This document shows positions 41,746-53,142 of a stretch of DNA of 64,000 nt, one piece after another. Origin of the DNA: Clytia hemisphaerica. Its lineage: Eukaryota > Cnidaria > Hydrozoa > Leptothecata > Clytiidae. The notes under the pieces were generated by a model. The model was not told the origin of the DNA and did no database searches. It saw only the letters and a program-made list of their open reading frames with translations. How positions within the stretch are numbered: position 1 is the first letter of the stretch; each line of letters starts with the position of its first letter. The position numbers were made by a program, and so were the translations under genes. The DNA lies in assembly GCA_902728285.1 (NCBI GenBank), contig CACVBU010000865.1, positions 1,145,044-1,209,043 of the forward strand, written 5' to 3'.

Positions 41746-43274
41746 TATATTATCAAAACTAGAGTACTGTACGTGTTAAAGTTTGTCCAGGCTACATTTT
41801 TTTGTGGTTGGCTGGATCATTGTTAGTCTTTGGTAGGTCAAACAAAACTGGTAAGACATAACCAGTGTCAGATATGACACCTCTATTCAACAAGTTTTCA
41901 CTACATTTGTATACAAACGCAAAATTGTAAGGAACTTTTGATATGGTTTGTTATATCACATCCAATCAGGTTTTGGTTCTTTCCCTGTCAAACAAACGAA
42001 AATTTGTTGCTTTTTGAGTGTTTTGATAAAATATCGCATTTTGATAAAATAGCGCTTTTTTAATTGACATTGGGAAGAACGTACATGTTTTTAATTTACC
42101 TTTGATCACAAAATATCTTATTGCCTTCATGAGAATACGAAACGTCTTCTGCAATGGCGAGCAAGTTTTTACCAAGCTCGTTTGCAACTAAGTACATGGC
42201 GTCCTCCAGCTTTTTGGTCCCCCCTAATATGAGCTAAAATCCCCCATCTGGCCTTTCCCCCCCACCTGTCTTTAAAATTCGTGCTCCCCCCCTAATTGGG
42301 AAATCCCCCTAGCCGTATTGGATAAGGGTTGCGAAGTGATGATCCAGACTCACCTCAATTCGCAAGCTACTATAGCAAAAAAAAGACTCTCAATATCCCA
42401 AGAAAGACAGGCTCATAAGCCTGAATGCCCAAACACACCAGGAAGGTCTGTATTTATCCTATTACTCCCCCCACTAGGTAGAGGACTGAATATACCCCCT
42501 ATTCGCCTTTCTCCCCCCATCAAGCTTGAAATTTTCACTTCCCCCCTGGCACCAAAATCTGATTCCCCCCCCCCATCTTCCTGGGGGGGGGGGGATGATC
42601 CCATGAAGTATACATCATTTCAAAGTCAAAATCGTACTATTAGCCTTAGAACTTTCGCTAAAGTAAAGTATCGAAAGTAGACACATAAAAGTAGGTTTCA
42701 AACTTCAAAACTCCAGCTTTTAGCTCAACCATGAAATGTAGTAAACATGTACACTGGGTGTAGACTGAAAGAATATTACAATGTAAAGCTTCAGAAACAT
42801 CAAATTACTTCTTATTAAAATATAGAAACTGTCACCTTTGTAGTCTTTTGCTGCTACTTGTCACTTGCTGTCTTTTTTTGTCATTTTTGTGCTTCTTCCA
42901 AAATTTCCAACTTCAACTCTCATCACGTGGAGCTCCATTTCACATGTCATCTCTTAATTTCCCGTCTGTACCGCGTTTAAACCGCGTTTAAACCGCGTTT
43001 TTGTGCGTTTTTCCCGCAGATCTCTGCGTTTTCCCGCAGATCCACGTGTTTTTCCCGCAGATCAGTTGGAAATCTTGCTCTCTCCTATGCCCAGTCGGAC
43101 TCGATGATTTCTAATTACGTGTGAATCCTGTGTCGGACTTAGCTAGTCCAAATCTTCTGTAAAAAAATTATGATAGGAGCCGACTATCCGACTATCCCAC
43201 AAAGGCAGTGAGTCCTATTTCCTGTTAGTCCAATCCAATGTCCTTATTATCTTTTTGAGGAATACAAAAAGATA
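41746..43274. other. non-coding stretch with C-rich runs and short repeats
   Basis: 42215-42310 and 42460-42600 contain many poly-C/poly-G runs, including a CCCCCCC...GGGGGGG inverted pair at 42566-42593. 42970-43070 holds triplicate ACCGCGTTT and triplicate TTTTCCCGCAGATC words. No gene. Confidence 0.6.
42310..42370 (+). repeat. dispersed repeat with internal stem, second copy at 47305-47360
   Basis: AGCCGTATTGGATAAGGGTT then GCGAAGTGATGATCCAGA and CAATTCGCAAG here match AGCCGTATATATATAAAAGTT, GCGAAGCGATCCAGAG and GATTCGCAAG at 47305-47360. TTGCGAA pairs with TTCGCAA in both, so a stem-loop is retained. Confidence 0.6.
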
Positions 43275-43650
43275 TTTTCTAGGGCAGGACGGACAGGGCG
43301 GGCAGGACGGATAGGGCGGGCAGAGGAAACGAACGGAATTTAGTCAGATTTTCGGTGAAAAGCAGATCAAAATTTCTAGGAGAAGGAATTTGAAATAGGC
43401 CTTCAGACATCAATGTACAGCAGCTCGACATTTCTAGGTAAGGAATTTTCATTTTTCGAATTTAGTCAGATTTTCGGTGAAAAGCAGATCAAAATTTCTA
43501 GGAGAAGGAATTTGAAATAGGCCTTCAGACATCAATGTACAGCAGCTCGACATTTCTAGGTAGAGAATTTTCATGTTTCCAGAACAGCAGATCAAGTTTT
43601 CTAGGCTGATCATGCGTGTACAGCAGATATTTCGTCAAGGCCGCTCGCCG
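43275..43650 (+). repeat. array of CAGCAG-N-TTTCTAGG units with a 123-bp duplication
   Basis: Units: AGCAGATCAAAATTTCTAGG, ACAGCAGCTCGACATTTCTA-GG (both duplicated with offset 123: 43335 and 43458) and ACAGCAGATCAAGTTTTCTA-GG, plus a final ACAGCAGATATTTCG. GGGCAGGACGGA/TAGGGCGGGCAG repeats precede it (43282-43322). The array lies about 150 bp upstream of the TATA box of the RPA-like gene. Confidence 0.8.
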
Positions 43651-43797
43651 GATGCTTTCGTACAAATGTCATATTTGCTTTTTGTTGTGATCAGCACGTC
43701 TGATTTTTCAGCGAACCCTTAAAAACAACAAAAACCTTTAATCAAGCTTTTAAAGTATAATTATGGATGGCATGTTTAGTGCAAGCTATGGCTAGTT

Positions 43798-43805
43798 ATA
43801 AATAT
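43798..43805 (+). promoter_or_regulatory. TATA box candidate for the RPA-like gene
   Basis: TATAAATA lies about 165 bp before a donor (AAAG|GTTAGT near 43967) that could end a non-coding first exon. Confidence 0.5.
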
Positions 43806-43829
43806 AGGCGGCAGGCGGGAAAGAGGGCG

Positions 43830-46318
43830 AAGGAATGGCGTTATTGTCGTTGCCGTAAAATTGCCATTGCTCGACACCATTCTCCCAAATTCTCAGCACA
43901 TTCTTTTCTACTGGACATCCGTTGGAGACCACACACAACGAAAAGTGAAGAAACCAAACTAAAGAAGGTTAGTCATAAAGTAGCATCCAAAGATATACTG
44001 TGGTTTGACAACAACAGTAAACCAAGTACCCATCTAATATGTACCGATTTCTACGTATGTCTGAACTGTTAGAGTATTTTCTTGCCATTGTTAAAAATCC
44101 AGACCACATTTTGAGAGTAAATTCCCCTGTAGTCTGACAATGTTCTTCTTTCTTATTTTCAGAATGTCGAAACGAAAAGCCACTAACACTACACTAACCA
44201 AAGATACTAAGGAAAACAATCACCAGAATGGTAAGATATTTACTACTGTACTGTGTTCACATCCTTGATATTTCTGCACTTGTAGAGGCACTTAGGAAAA
44301 AAGGTGTAAAGGGGTAAAGCATGAAAAACACAAGGCTATTTATTCTGATACGAGATATTTTCAGCATCAAAAAACATTGACCTATCAAATCATTTGTTTT
44401 TCATCCCTTATGGCATTTGTCTTTAAAAACCATCAAAAGGTTTTAGTTAAGTAGCTAGGAGTAGGCACTTAAGGTATGTGTTCACCTTTCTTGACACATT
44501 CTCTTTAATTGATCATATCTTTAGAACAACAAATTTTTATATATAAAAGTATATATTTTCTGAAAGCCAATAACATTCTCTTTCTAATGATAAAAGTTTC
44601 AGCAGAATTTAAAAAACTGGGCAGGATATAATTAAAATCTTAAGAATTTTAACCTTACCTACTTCAAAGAAGTTAAAGTCACCCATAGCTTTTGAATTTT
44701 GATAAAAATAATTTCGATACTACGTTCCGAAAAGATTGAACAAAAAAAGCGTCTTGGGATTTTTTTTGGGATTGACTTTAACTCTTTAAATCCTAAATTC
44801 TGTGAAAATATCGATAAAAAAGTAAATCTAAATGTGATTTTTTCAGTTATCTGCAAATTGAGGAAAAGCAACTTGGTTAGAAATAAAATCCTAAGACGCT
44901 TTTTAAGTTTGATCTTTTGGGAATCTCATAAAAAAAGAATGAAGTCGATATCTAAATGCTATGGGTGACTTTTAACTTGTTAAAAGTAGTATGGTGTGGT
45001 AAAATTTCGTTTTTTTCTACATCAATTTGAAATTTTTAACGAGACGATTGCTGTTTATTTGAGTAAAAAGGGTACCTTATGACTCGTACATACCTGTCAA
45101 CCTGTTTTGACTATTTTAAACAAAACTTTTCTACCTAGGACAGTTTTCCTATTCTTTTTACATTCTCATACTAACCTCCCAAGCAAATAGATAAATTTAA
45201 CAGATTTGTTTTAAGTTTTTTTTTTTTTTTTAGAAATCTCAATGAAAGGTTACATAACCAACTTGTCACCAATGAAATCATCCAAACTAGGCAAGCCTTT
45301 CTTCAACATGAATCTTCAAACAGAAGATTAAAGTGTACGTGTGGTTAGCTTCTCTCCATCCAAAAGAAGAATTTTAGAGGAAGCAAAAAGTAACCAATTT
45401 GGGATCCACATCTCTAGAGCTGGAGTTTATCCCGACGGTACTGTGAAACTGCTTGACAATACCAGTGTAAAACACGAAAAATTAGGATTTGCACCTGATT
45501 TCAAGTTAACAATGACAAAGGTCTTCACTGCCATTAACGAAACTCCAATAGACACTAACGTGAACATTGTTGGCGTACTTAAATTGCAGGATCCAGATAC
45601 AGTAGATGTCAGTGGCTCCAACGTCATCTTACGACGTGGCGTAATATGTGATGAAACAGACTACATGAATATAGTTCTGTGGAGGGAGTATGCACAGCTT
45701 CAAGATGGCGTTGCTTACATTTTAACTAATATGAGACGTGGTGTGTGGAACAATGAGGCAGAACTGGCATCAACCAGTACCACATCATATAAACCTGTTG
45801 AAACCACATTTCAAACTGCACAAAGTCCTGATGGAGATGCAAGTATTATCCATGTTTACAACTGCACAATTGTGGGTGCTAAGCTGAATCACACAACCAA
45901 ATGCTTGTTTTGTAACAAAGTGTTTTCTTGTGCCAAAGTTGAAAAGGCAACTGCCTCATGTCCATCATGTGATACCACAGTCTTAATAACAGCAAACGAG
46001 ACTAAGTATTGGTCGATAATTGCCAATACAGGCTATTCAACAACCAAGCTAGACATCAAGGCCAGCTTATTACCGCAACAGATGGGAGATGATCAAATTC
46101 AACTTTATCTTTTAACAAACAAATTTGACATTGACTATACCACAATGAATGGTAACATCACAAAATTAACCCTTGTTTGTACGAAATTGTCTCAAAACGA
46201 TGAAAGTAGTAGCTCAAAGATGGATGGTGACAGCTCGAAGACGGATGGCGACAGCTCGAAGACGGGTGGTGACAGCTCGAAGACGGATTTTCAAGAAATT
46301 GAAAATGACACTGAATAA
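43830..46318 (+). CDS. RPA-like OB-fold ssDNA-binding protein, three exons, one internal stop
   Basis: A non-coding exon to about 43967; exon 2 at 44163-44230 (ATG 44164, MSKRKATNTTLTKDTKENNH), donor GTAAGA; exon 3 from 45234 after a long T tract and AG; phase 1. Exon 3 continues EISMKGYITNLSPMKSSKL. A TAA at 45329 interrupts, but the same frame continues SVRVVSFSPSKRRILEEA to 46318. The core resembles RPA1 DNA-binding domains: VNIVGVLKLQD, RRGVICDETDYMNIVLW (OB fold), then a zinc ribbon CLFCNKVF...CPSC. The C-terminus has DGDSSKT repeats. RPA-like proteins protect ssDNA in replication and repair and occur in some mobile elements. A single stop means recent inactivation, read-through or an error. 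Confidence 0.7.
44671..44977. mobile_element. 307-bp foldback MITE in intron 2 of the RPA-like gene
   Basis: AGTTAAAGTCACCCATAGC on the left is mirrored by GCTATGGGTGACTTTTAACT on the right. A second inner pair (AAAAGCGTCTTGGGATTTT and AAAATCCTAAGACGCTTTT) lies inside. Confidence 0.8.
46202..46285 (+). repeat. 21-bp in-frame minisatellite encoding DGDSSKT
   Basis: GATGGTGACAGCTCGAAGAC recurs at 46223, 46244 and 46265 with one or two changes, preceded by a degenerate copy. The period of 21 preserves the reading frame. Confidence 0.95.
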
Positions 46319-47660
46319 AATAATATACTATGACAGATTTTTATTTTTAACTGCATTGATCATTCATATTTCTTCTGTTTTTATTGTATATAGATAAAAA
46401 AGATATTCGGTCAAAGGTACTATATTAGTAAGGTCAACACTTTTTAACATTTTGCGCTGTAAAAGATGTATTTTGTTCCCTTTTCACACATTTTTCAAAA
46501 CTTTTAACTGGAAGTGGCAAGTGGTCTTTGTTTATATATTGCTTGCTTTGATCTTTTGTTTTTTAAAAGGTTGAACTCATCCCAACTAAATTCTTTAACG
46601 TTTTTTGTATTCTGTAGGAGAACCTTGTATATTTTGTTTTAGCATACCATGTATATTTTCACACAGTTTATAACAGGATCTATTTTCTATTATGTTTTAG
46701 GTTTTAGCATACCATAATATATTTTGTTATAGCATTACTTAAATGATTTTATGTTTCAAGATACCTTGTTTTGATGAATCCTCGGCCAATTTATGTTCTA
46801 TAAAGAAGTGCTCGAATTCTAATTCTACAGATCCTCTATTCTTCTGTATGATTTCATTTTGGCCTACCATCTTGATTTAACTATTGCTTTTTTTTCACTT
46901 ACAAAATTAAGGCCCTTTCTACACAAAAAGAAAACATATGTAGACTAGACTTGATTCATAAAGGCCTTTCTACATTTTAAGAAACTTTAAGATTACTTCA
47001 TCTCGATTTAGACTAGAGTCTAGTCTACCTTTGCTATTTTGATAACGCTGAGTATGGAGCAAATGACAATTTCGATTTCTAAAAAAAAGTAAATTATGAG
47101 TGCACCACTACTGCTTCCGATTACCATTGGATATTCTCAATCGCGGTGCATTTTGCTGCGAAATTAAACAAAACAATCGTACGGTAGCCGACAGTAACAT
47201 CTAACTATCGCCCGTTTATTATTCAGCATGAATTCACCACATACATGTTTTTTATTATAAGCATTGCACTTATAAGCATATCTAGGCTCAGATATGGGGA
47301 ACAAGCCGTATATATATAAAAGTTGCGAAGCGATCCAGAGCCTCCTCGATTCGCAAGTTGCAAGCAAAAAATTTAAGACATACAAACACTGTATATTCGA
47401 TGGCATTTGTGAAGTTTTACTTAGTACATTCGCTGCAGTCTTTCCGAATATCCTATCATTCGCAAAAATTTTATAGTCCCTCTCTATAAAAATGACATCT
47501 GTAGATTCTCTCATTGATGAAAAATGAAGCTTCAACCGTTCTATTTTTCATTTTCTAGAATAAATAGCAAAAAGTTTAAAGAAACAACATTATAAGAAAA
47601 GTAAGATGAAAACACCATTCAGGGCATTTTGAATTTAAAAAAATAAAAAACAAACTGTAC
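46319..47660. other. non-coding stretch downstream of the RPA-like gene
   Basis: A repeated phrase, TTTTAGCATACCAT(A/G)TATATTTT, occurs twice near 46635-46725. A second copy of the stem-bearing repeat is at 47305-47360. The 123-residue minus ORF at 47164-47535 looks compositional. Confidence 0.45.
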
Positions 47661-47727
47661 CTTTATAATCATAAAGGTTGGTGAGTCCAGTTAAAACACA
47701 GATTTGATCTGTAGCGTCACGCTTCAC
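47661..47727 (-). CDS. candidate 67-nt exon, copy 1
   Basis: The minus strand encodes VKRDATDQICVLTGLTNLYD then YK, between TTTTTTGTGAAG (acceptor-like) and GTACAG (donor-like). A second copy of identical length is at 56490-56556. Similarity stops at the exon edges. Function unknown. Confidence 0.4.
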
Positions 47728-47985
47728 CTTCACAAAAAATTTCATAATTATAAAAAAAGTCATTTTGCATTATCATAATATACTAATAATGTTAAAACAA
47801 GGAAAAAACTTTCAACAGATTGCAAGGAGGGAAAACCCCCCCCTCGCATTTTGAGATTTCTTCCAACCCCCCTGCACCCTGCTTATTCCAAACCCCCCCC
47901 CAACTAACCAAGAGTATTAGACAAACGTGGAAGAAAATTTCCAAATTGACAGCTTTCCACATTTAAAACACAATTATATACCATG

Positions 47986-48184
47986 GGGTAACTTGCATCA
48001 GTGGAGGCTAACATGCATAGCCCTCAAATAAATGACCTGACTGGTCATTTAAAACACAAAGTTAAATCAAAACAAAAATGGTAGAGTAGAGCTGTGAGCG
48101 GAGCTGCGTAGTTTTATTTTAATGACCAGCCAGGTCATTAATTTGAGGGCTTTGCATGTTAGCCTCCACTGATGCAAGTTACCC
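47986..48184. mobile_element. 199-bp foldback MITE
   Basis: GGGTAACTTGCATCAGTGGA followed by GGCTAACATGCA is mirrored at the right end; arms of about 65 bp extend to AATGACC(T/A)G(A/C)C(T/A)GGTCATT. No clear TSD. Confidence 0.85.
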
Positions 48185-51100
48185 AATCTCACGGTATCAA
48201 GTTCAAAACAGAATTTATTTCCACATTTGTAAGGTATGCAAACAAAAAGGAGAAAAGAGACTGTTTTAATCTAACGTTTCCAGTCCATCTAAAAAGAACG
48301 ACAAATATCTATTAAAAAGCACCAAAAAAAGAACAACAAACCCTAAATAATCAAAGAACAACATATTTTGCCATCCACAACCCCGACCGAAAGTGACTGT
48401 ACCACCCCTACAGATTCATTCATCATTTTTTGTAACAGGAATTAACTATATATATGGTTTAAAGGAACGCAAAATTATGCATGCGAATAAGTCTCTATTT
48501 GGGTGAGCTGGAAAGATTAGATGAACTAACTCATAAGCAACAAAGGTTTTTCAAAGTTTTTATAGTTGACGACAAAAGGCATGTCAAAGAAGGTTCAAAA
48601 GTTTACGGCAAAAGTTAAGAAAATTTTCAAGTATGTTGACATCAAAACTTTTCCACATTAAAAAAATGCACAAAGAACATTTCAAAGTAAGTTCTGCAGA
48701 AGCTGGGTTCTGGGTTCACCTCCATTCAGCCGGTTTACCAGATGAGTTCATCTCGGTTCCATCCCCCGGTTCACCTTTTTCTAATTTACTTGCCAGTTAA
48801 GTCAATTTTGTAGAAGAAGAAGAACTCAGTGAAATCCAATTATCAATCAGTCCATTTTGCTCCAAGGTTGAGTTAAAACTAACCTAAGTCAGTGAAAGTT
48901 ATAAAATTGTCCTGTTTTTGCAATCAAGAAATTGAATCTCTCAACCATCAAAATGGAAACAAATTTAGATTCCCTAGTAATGCATTTTCAAAATGAGTTT
49001 CAATATTGAGGTTGGGAACTAGTTTTCTTGAAGTGTTTGATGCCTGATCATAGCAAAATATTTTTAGTGAGACAATCAAATATTCAGATATGTTGATAAT
49101 TGTTTTACTTTTCGTAGCTATTGTGCGAGATGGACAATTTGCAGAATCATACAAGTCTTGAAGCAACTGTCCATGTGGGTCATTAACTAATCTTGAAACT
49201 TCATTTTTTATTGAATGATGGTTAAAACGATTAGGAAACTCAATATGACAGATAGTTTCATATGTAGTTTTCTCTGTAGCATTATCAATTATAACATGTT
49301 TGACATAATATACACTCTAAGCTAGATATGGTAAAAACAGATTCTTCTGGTGCAGAACTTAAGATTTAAATCATAAATTTGGTACAGCAAATATATTAGA
49401 CATTTTTGAGCATCAAACTGTTGAAAGTGACTGTGATCATAATCCGGCCCAAGGCAAAAATAAAGAATCAAATGGTATGTTTCAATCGGTGCATTTGACA
49501 TAGCGATAAACAATTCCCTAATCATTAACTTTCCTGAGTTACCACAGTTAATGTCAACATTATAAACAAAGTCACAAAAACTTTCGACAGAATATAGGTA
49601 ATGCTTGAATAACAGAATTAAAAAAGCAGACATTTTGGCCCAATTTTTTTAGCCCCTAGTGGAAAAAGTCTTGATTGTCCTGACATTTTGACGAACACGA
49701 TGAGAGAAATATAGAAATAGTGGATATTTAGGACTGTTCTGTTTTAGTCGGACGTCAAATTTTTTATTTAAAAAGTGTCGGTGTTGATATTTCTTAATCA
49801 GATCAGATAGTTACAGACAGACAGACAGGATGCTGGGAAATTTAACTCTTGTGTCAAGAAAAATTTCTCTCAAGTGAAAAGAAAACTATGACTGTAAAAG
49901 GTGGAGTGCAATTTCCTTCCCACTGCTAAAAGTGAGGAAAGAGTCAACAAATATATACCTCCCTGTTGGTGCACAAAGTTATGTGTTGTGTTTTGTTGAA
50001 TCCAAAATGTTATGGTGGATGAAACTGATTATATGATTTTTCCAAATGATAATCGCCACAGCAGAGCAATAAATTCACTAAACTGGTAGCTAGTTGGTAG
50101 AGTTTTCCAAAAGCTTCCAGGTCGATAAAATTCTTCCAGTAAATATTCTTCGAATAAAAAATTCACAAAATGGTTTCGATAAATAAAAATAAAAAGATCG
50201 AAACCATAACAACGAAAATATCAACCAATCAGTTGTCTGATAGTACGAAAATATCAACCAATCAGCTGTCTCATAGGTGAAGGAAGAGATACAAAATATA
50301 CGGAAACGACGAAATGTCTCTTTTGGAAAAAAGCCCTAACTCGGACATTTTCGGTGCCGTGAAGATCAACTTTATTAACGAAACCATCTACCAAACCGAG
50401 ATTGATACCTATATTTGGACGAGAAACACAACCTTGAAGGAAATACTTATCTACATTTAACAGATGGGAACTAAATTTTCATTTTCCTTCTGCGCTTCCC
50501 TGGTATATAGAGTTTAAAGGTACGCACACACTATAGCAAAACTGCTTCGCTCATGTATATTCGTTTCGCAAAAATTAAGCATATGGCAAGCATTGCTTGA
50601 GCCTACAAAAAATATTTTTTTCCTGATTTTGGCTTTTTTTGGCTGGAATTTCATGGATTTTCAGTATTTCCCTAAATTCATGCTTTAGATTTAAGCATCC
50701 TCTCAAGCATTTTTCACCCTCATTAAGCTTTCGACCTAAGCATCTCTGAGCCTGTTTTCGGATTTTTGTATGCTTTAAAAAAACAAAACATGTATTAGGG
50801 TTTATAGGGGGCTCTCTCGGGAGGTCCTTGCATCGGATCGTCAAAAGTCACCTCAGGAACATCGGTTGTTATTTGTTCCTACAACTTTAATCGTAGAAAT
50901 TTTAGCGAGACTAATTTTAGCGTATATTAGCGAGTCAGAAAAATCTAGATTTTTTTTGGATTTATTTTAGCAAATCACTTCTAGCATTTCTTTGCACTGA
51001 AACCTTTCCTATTGATAAATATGTATCAAGGCAATATAACCAGAAATTCCCGCCACCGATAGGAGAAGCATCGACCGTGGTAATAAACTCATATCAAGCC

Positions 51101-51640
51101 CAAAAAAATCGAGCATGTCATTTTACTCGCGTTCAAAAAAAGTTTGACAGGGCAGGGAAAAAGTTTTTAAAAGTACCAGAGCAGAACTAATATTGTAGGG
51201 AAAAATATTACCCATGTTAAGAAAGAACAATTAATTCTCTTCATTTGTGAAAAATTTCGAGATCAAAAGACGAAGAAAAAACAAAATTGGTGGTGTTTTG
51301 GTCATGTATTTCAATGAAAAATTATTTGTGGATCATTGCCATGTCATAACTTGAGCAACACAAGAGCGACAAACCTAAAACAAAAGAACAAAAGAATCTT
51401 TTTTTAAACTTACAACGAAAGCACATGAACAAATTATACCCCTGCCAAAATAAATGTCCAATCAACGTTTTTCGCGGCAAGTTTGACTTTGGATGCCCCC
51501 TGATAAAAATGCCTTAACCATCGTGCGAAAAGTGGGGGATAGGCTTATCATGCAGATTTGGTAATTTTATTTTATAAGTACATAATTGCTGGGCCTTCAC
51601 GCCCTCTGGGCTTCTTGTCTTTATCAAGGAGAGCGTCGAT
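48185..51640. other. long non-coding stretch
   Basis: AT-rich; minus-strand ORFs at 48948-49166, 49322-49633 and 50575-50844 show no recognisable protein features. ACAGACAGACAGA occurs at 49815. No RNA gene was recognised. Confidence 0.4.
50212..50272 (+). repeat. 31-bp tandem duplication
   Basis: ACGAAAATATCAACCAATCA followed by GTTGTCT or GCTGTCT occurs twice in a row. Confidence 0.9.
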
Positions 51641-51654
51641 GTTAACAATGTCAA

Positions 51655-52790
51655 TTTATTTTATTTTTTATTTTTTTATTTATTTATTCTTATTTAACGT
51701 TGGTACAAAACAAAATAGTACAAAAGACTAATTAAAACCAACATGACAATCTAATATTTACTTAATAGTAAATAATATGGGATAAAAATTCTAAAAACAT
51801 TAAAAGATTGAGCACAGTTTGCAAGAACAATATATTTTTGCTTTCAAAATTTTTGTTTTAAAGCATTCTAATGATTCAGATGTTTTGGTCTCATTGCCAT
51901 TGGGCAATCTATTCCAAGCCTGTCCTGCCCGATAGTTAAAGGAGTTCAAGCAAACTGCATTTTTTGGCAGTGGAAGTTTAATTTGAGCGCCTCTTCTAAG
52001 ATTTGGAAGACGTGGGGAATCGTTATCCTCATCATCACTCCCTGTTTCACGCTGGATAATTTCAAACTGGTCCCAGCCTAGTTTATTTCCGATATTATTG
52101 ACGCTCTTATAAACTTCCACTAACATGAGTTGGAGGTTTTGAGTATGGATAGACGCACAATTTGCTTTAACCAAAAGCTCGTCATAATCAAGATTTAGAA
52201 GATTTTCTTTAGCTCTAAGAGCTCTGTAGTGAGCTTCAGTCAAAAGATCATGTGCCATCTTACTGCAAAACATCCAAATGAGGGGGCAATACTTAAAGGT
52301 AGATAATATAAAACTATTAAATAATAAGTCTGCCTGATCTTGGTTCAAATATGATCTCATTCTCAGGATAGATTTAGTTTTTTGAGAGGCTTTCTTACAT
52401 AGATCCTGAATATGAGTATAAAATGATAAAGCACTGTCGATAGTTATACCAAGAAGAAGAGCATTCTCAGAAGATATTAGTGAAAAATTTCCTATGTCAA
52501 TAGATATATTTGCATTTTTAGTACCTGGAAATAACATCTGGAACTTCTCCGGATTGGCTACAAGAGAGTTATGTTCAAACCAAGCGAGAATAACTTGCAA
52601 GTCTAATTTTAAGGCTTCAATGACTTCTTGCAAGGAAGAAGCACATTTATGAAGAGTATTATCATCGGTGAAGTTACAGAGGTCATCTTCATTTACAAAA
52701 TAAAATAAATCATTGATAAAAACATTGAAAAGGATTGGACCTAAAACAGATCCTTGAGGCACTCCAAATAGCAAAGGAATAGAAGTACAG
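51655..52790 (-). pseudogene. 5'-truncated LINE RT fragment with altered catalytic box
   Basis: Minus-strand ORF: LLFGVPQGSVLGPILFNVFI, then NFTDDNTLH where most RTs have (Y/F)ADD, then LDLQVILAWFEHNSLVANPE, KYCPLIWMFCSKM and LPNLRRGAQIKLPLPKNAV. The 3' side ends in A/T-rich AAATAAATAAATA near 51690-51655. The A-to-T change in the catalytic box may have inactivated it, though the two aspartates remain. It is joined upstream to an unrelated ORF. Confidence 0.8.
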
Positions 52791-52794
52791 ATTC

Positions 52795-53142
52795 TTTTGT
52801 ATGGGCTTCTTTGGCAGAAAGGAATGTAAAGTTTTGGACATGTGAGTTCAGAGTGTTCAAATCGTATGGTTTTGAGAATGAATGTTCATGCAGGATTACT
52901 TTAAGCTTTTTCTTCTTTGCTGGAGCAGAGATGATGAATGGATTGATAGGAGGTATACTTGTTTCAAAACCGGATTCTAATATAACATCATTGCCGTCAA
53001 TGTTTTCTATAGTAGGTGGTTCAGAGTTTTCGGAAGAAGGCTTAGTTTTTGTTTTTTTTGGTAAGGTAGATTGCCCGAAATGGACTCTTGGTTTTTTGGA
53101 TGTATGATTTCTGAGATCTTCTATAGAGCAGTGCCGTAGCAA
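52795..53142 (-). CDS. unknown ORF abutting the truncated RT
   Basis: Encodes RNHTSKKPRVHFGQSTLPKK, then a Pro/Ser/acidic stretch (SSENSEPPTIENIDGNDV), then APAKKKKLKVILHEHSFSKP and SHVQNFTFLSAKEAH. Low-complexity and basic, possibly an ORF1 or a host exon. It runs out of frame at the RT junction (about 52795), suggesting the RT inserted into or next to it. Confidence 0.35.

Noticed and set aside
38903..41970. A transposon enclosing the satellite, bounded by inverted CCTGATTGGATG
   Set aside because: Only about 14 bp match and no TSD was found, so it is mentioned but not called as an element.
31439..46318. One large mobile element carrying both the Ulp1-type and RPA-like genes
   Set aside because: No terminal inverted repeats or TSD enclosing both were found; retained only as a hypothesis.
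47164..47535. 123-residue minus-strand ORF
   Set aside because: No domain, weak protein character, overlaps a dispersed stem-bearing repeat.
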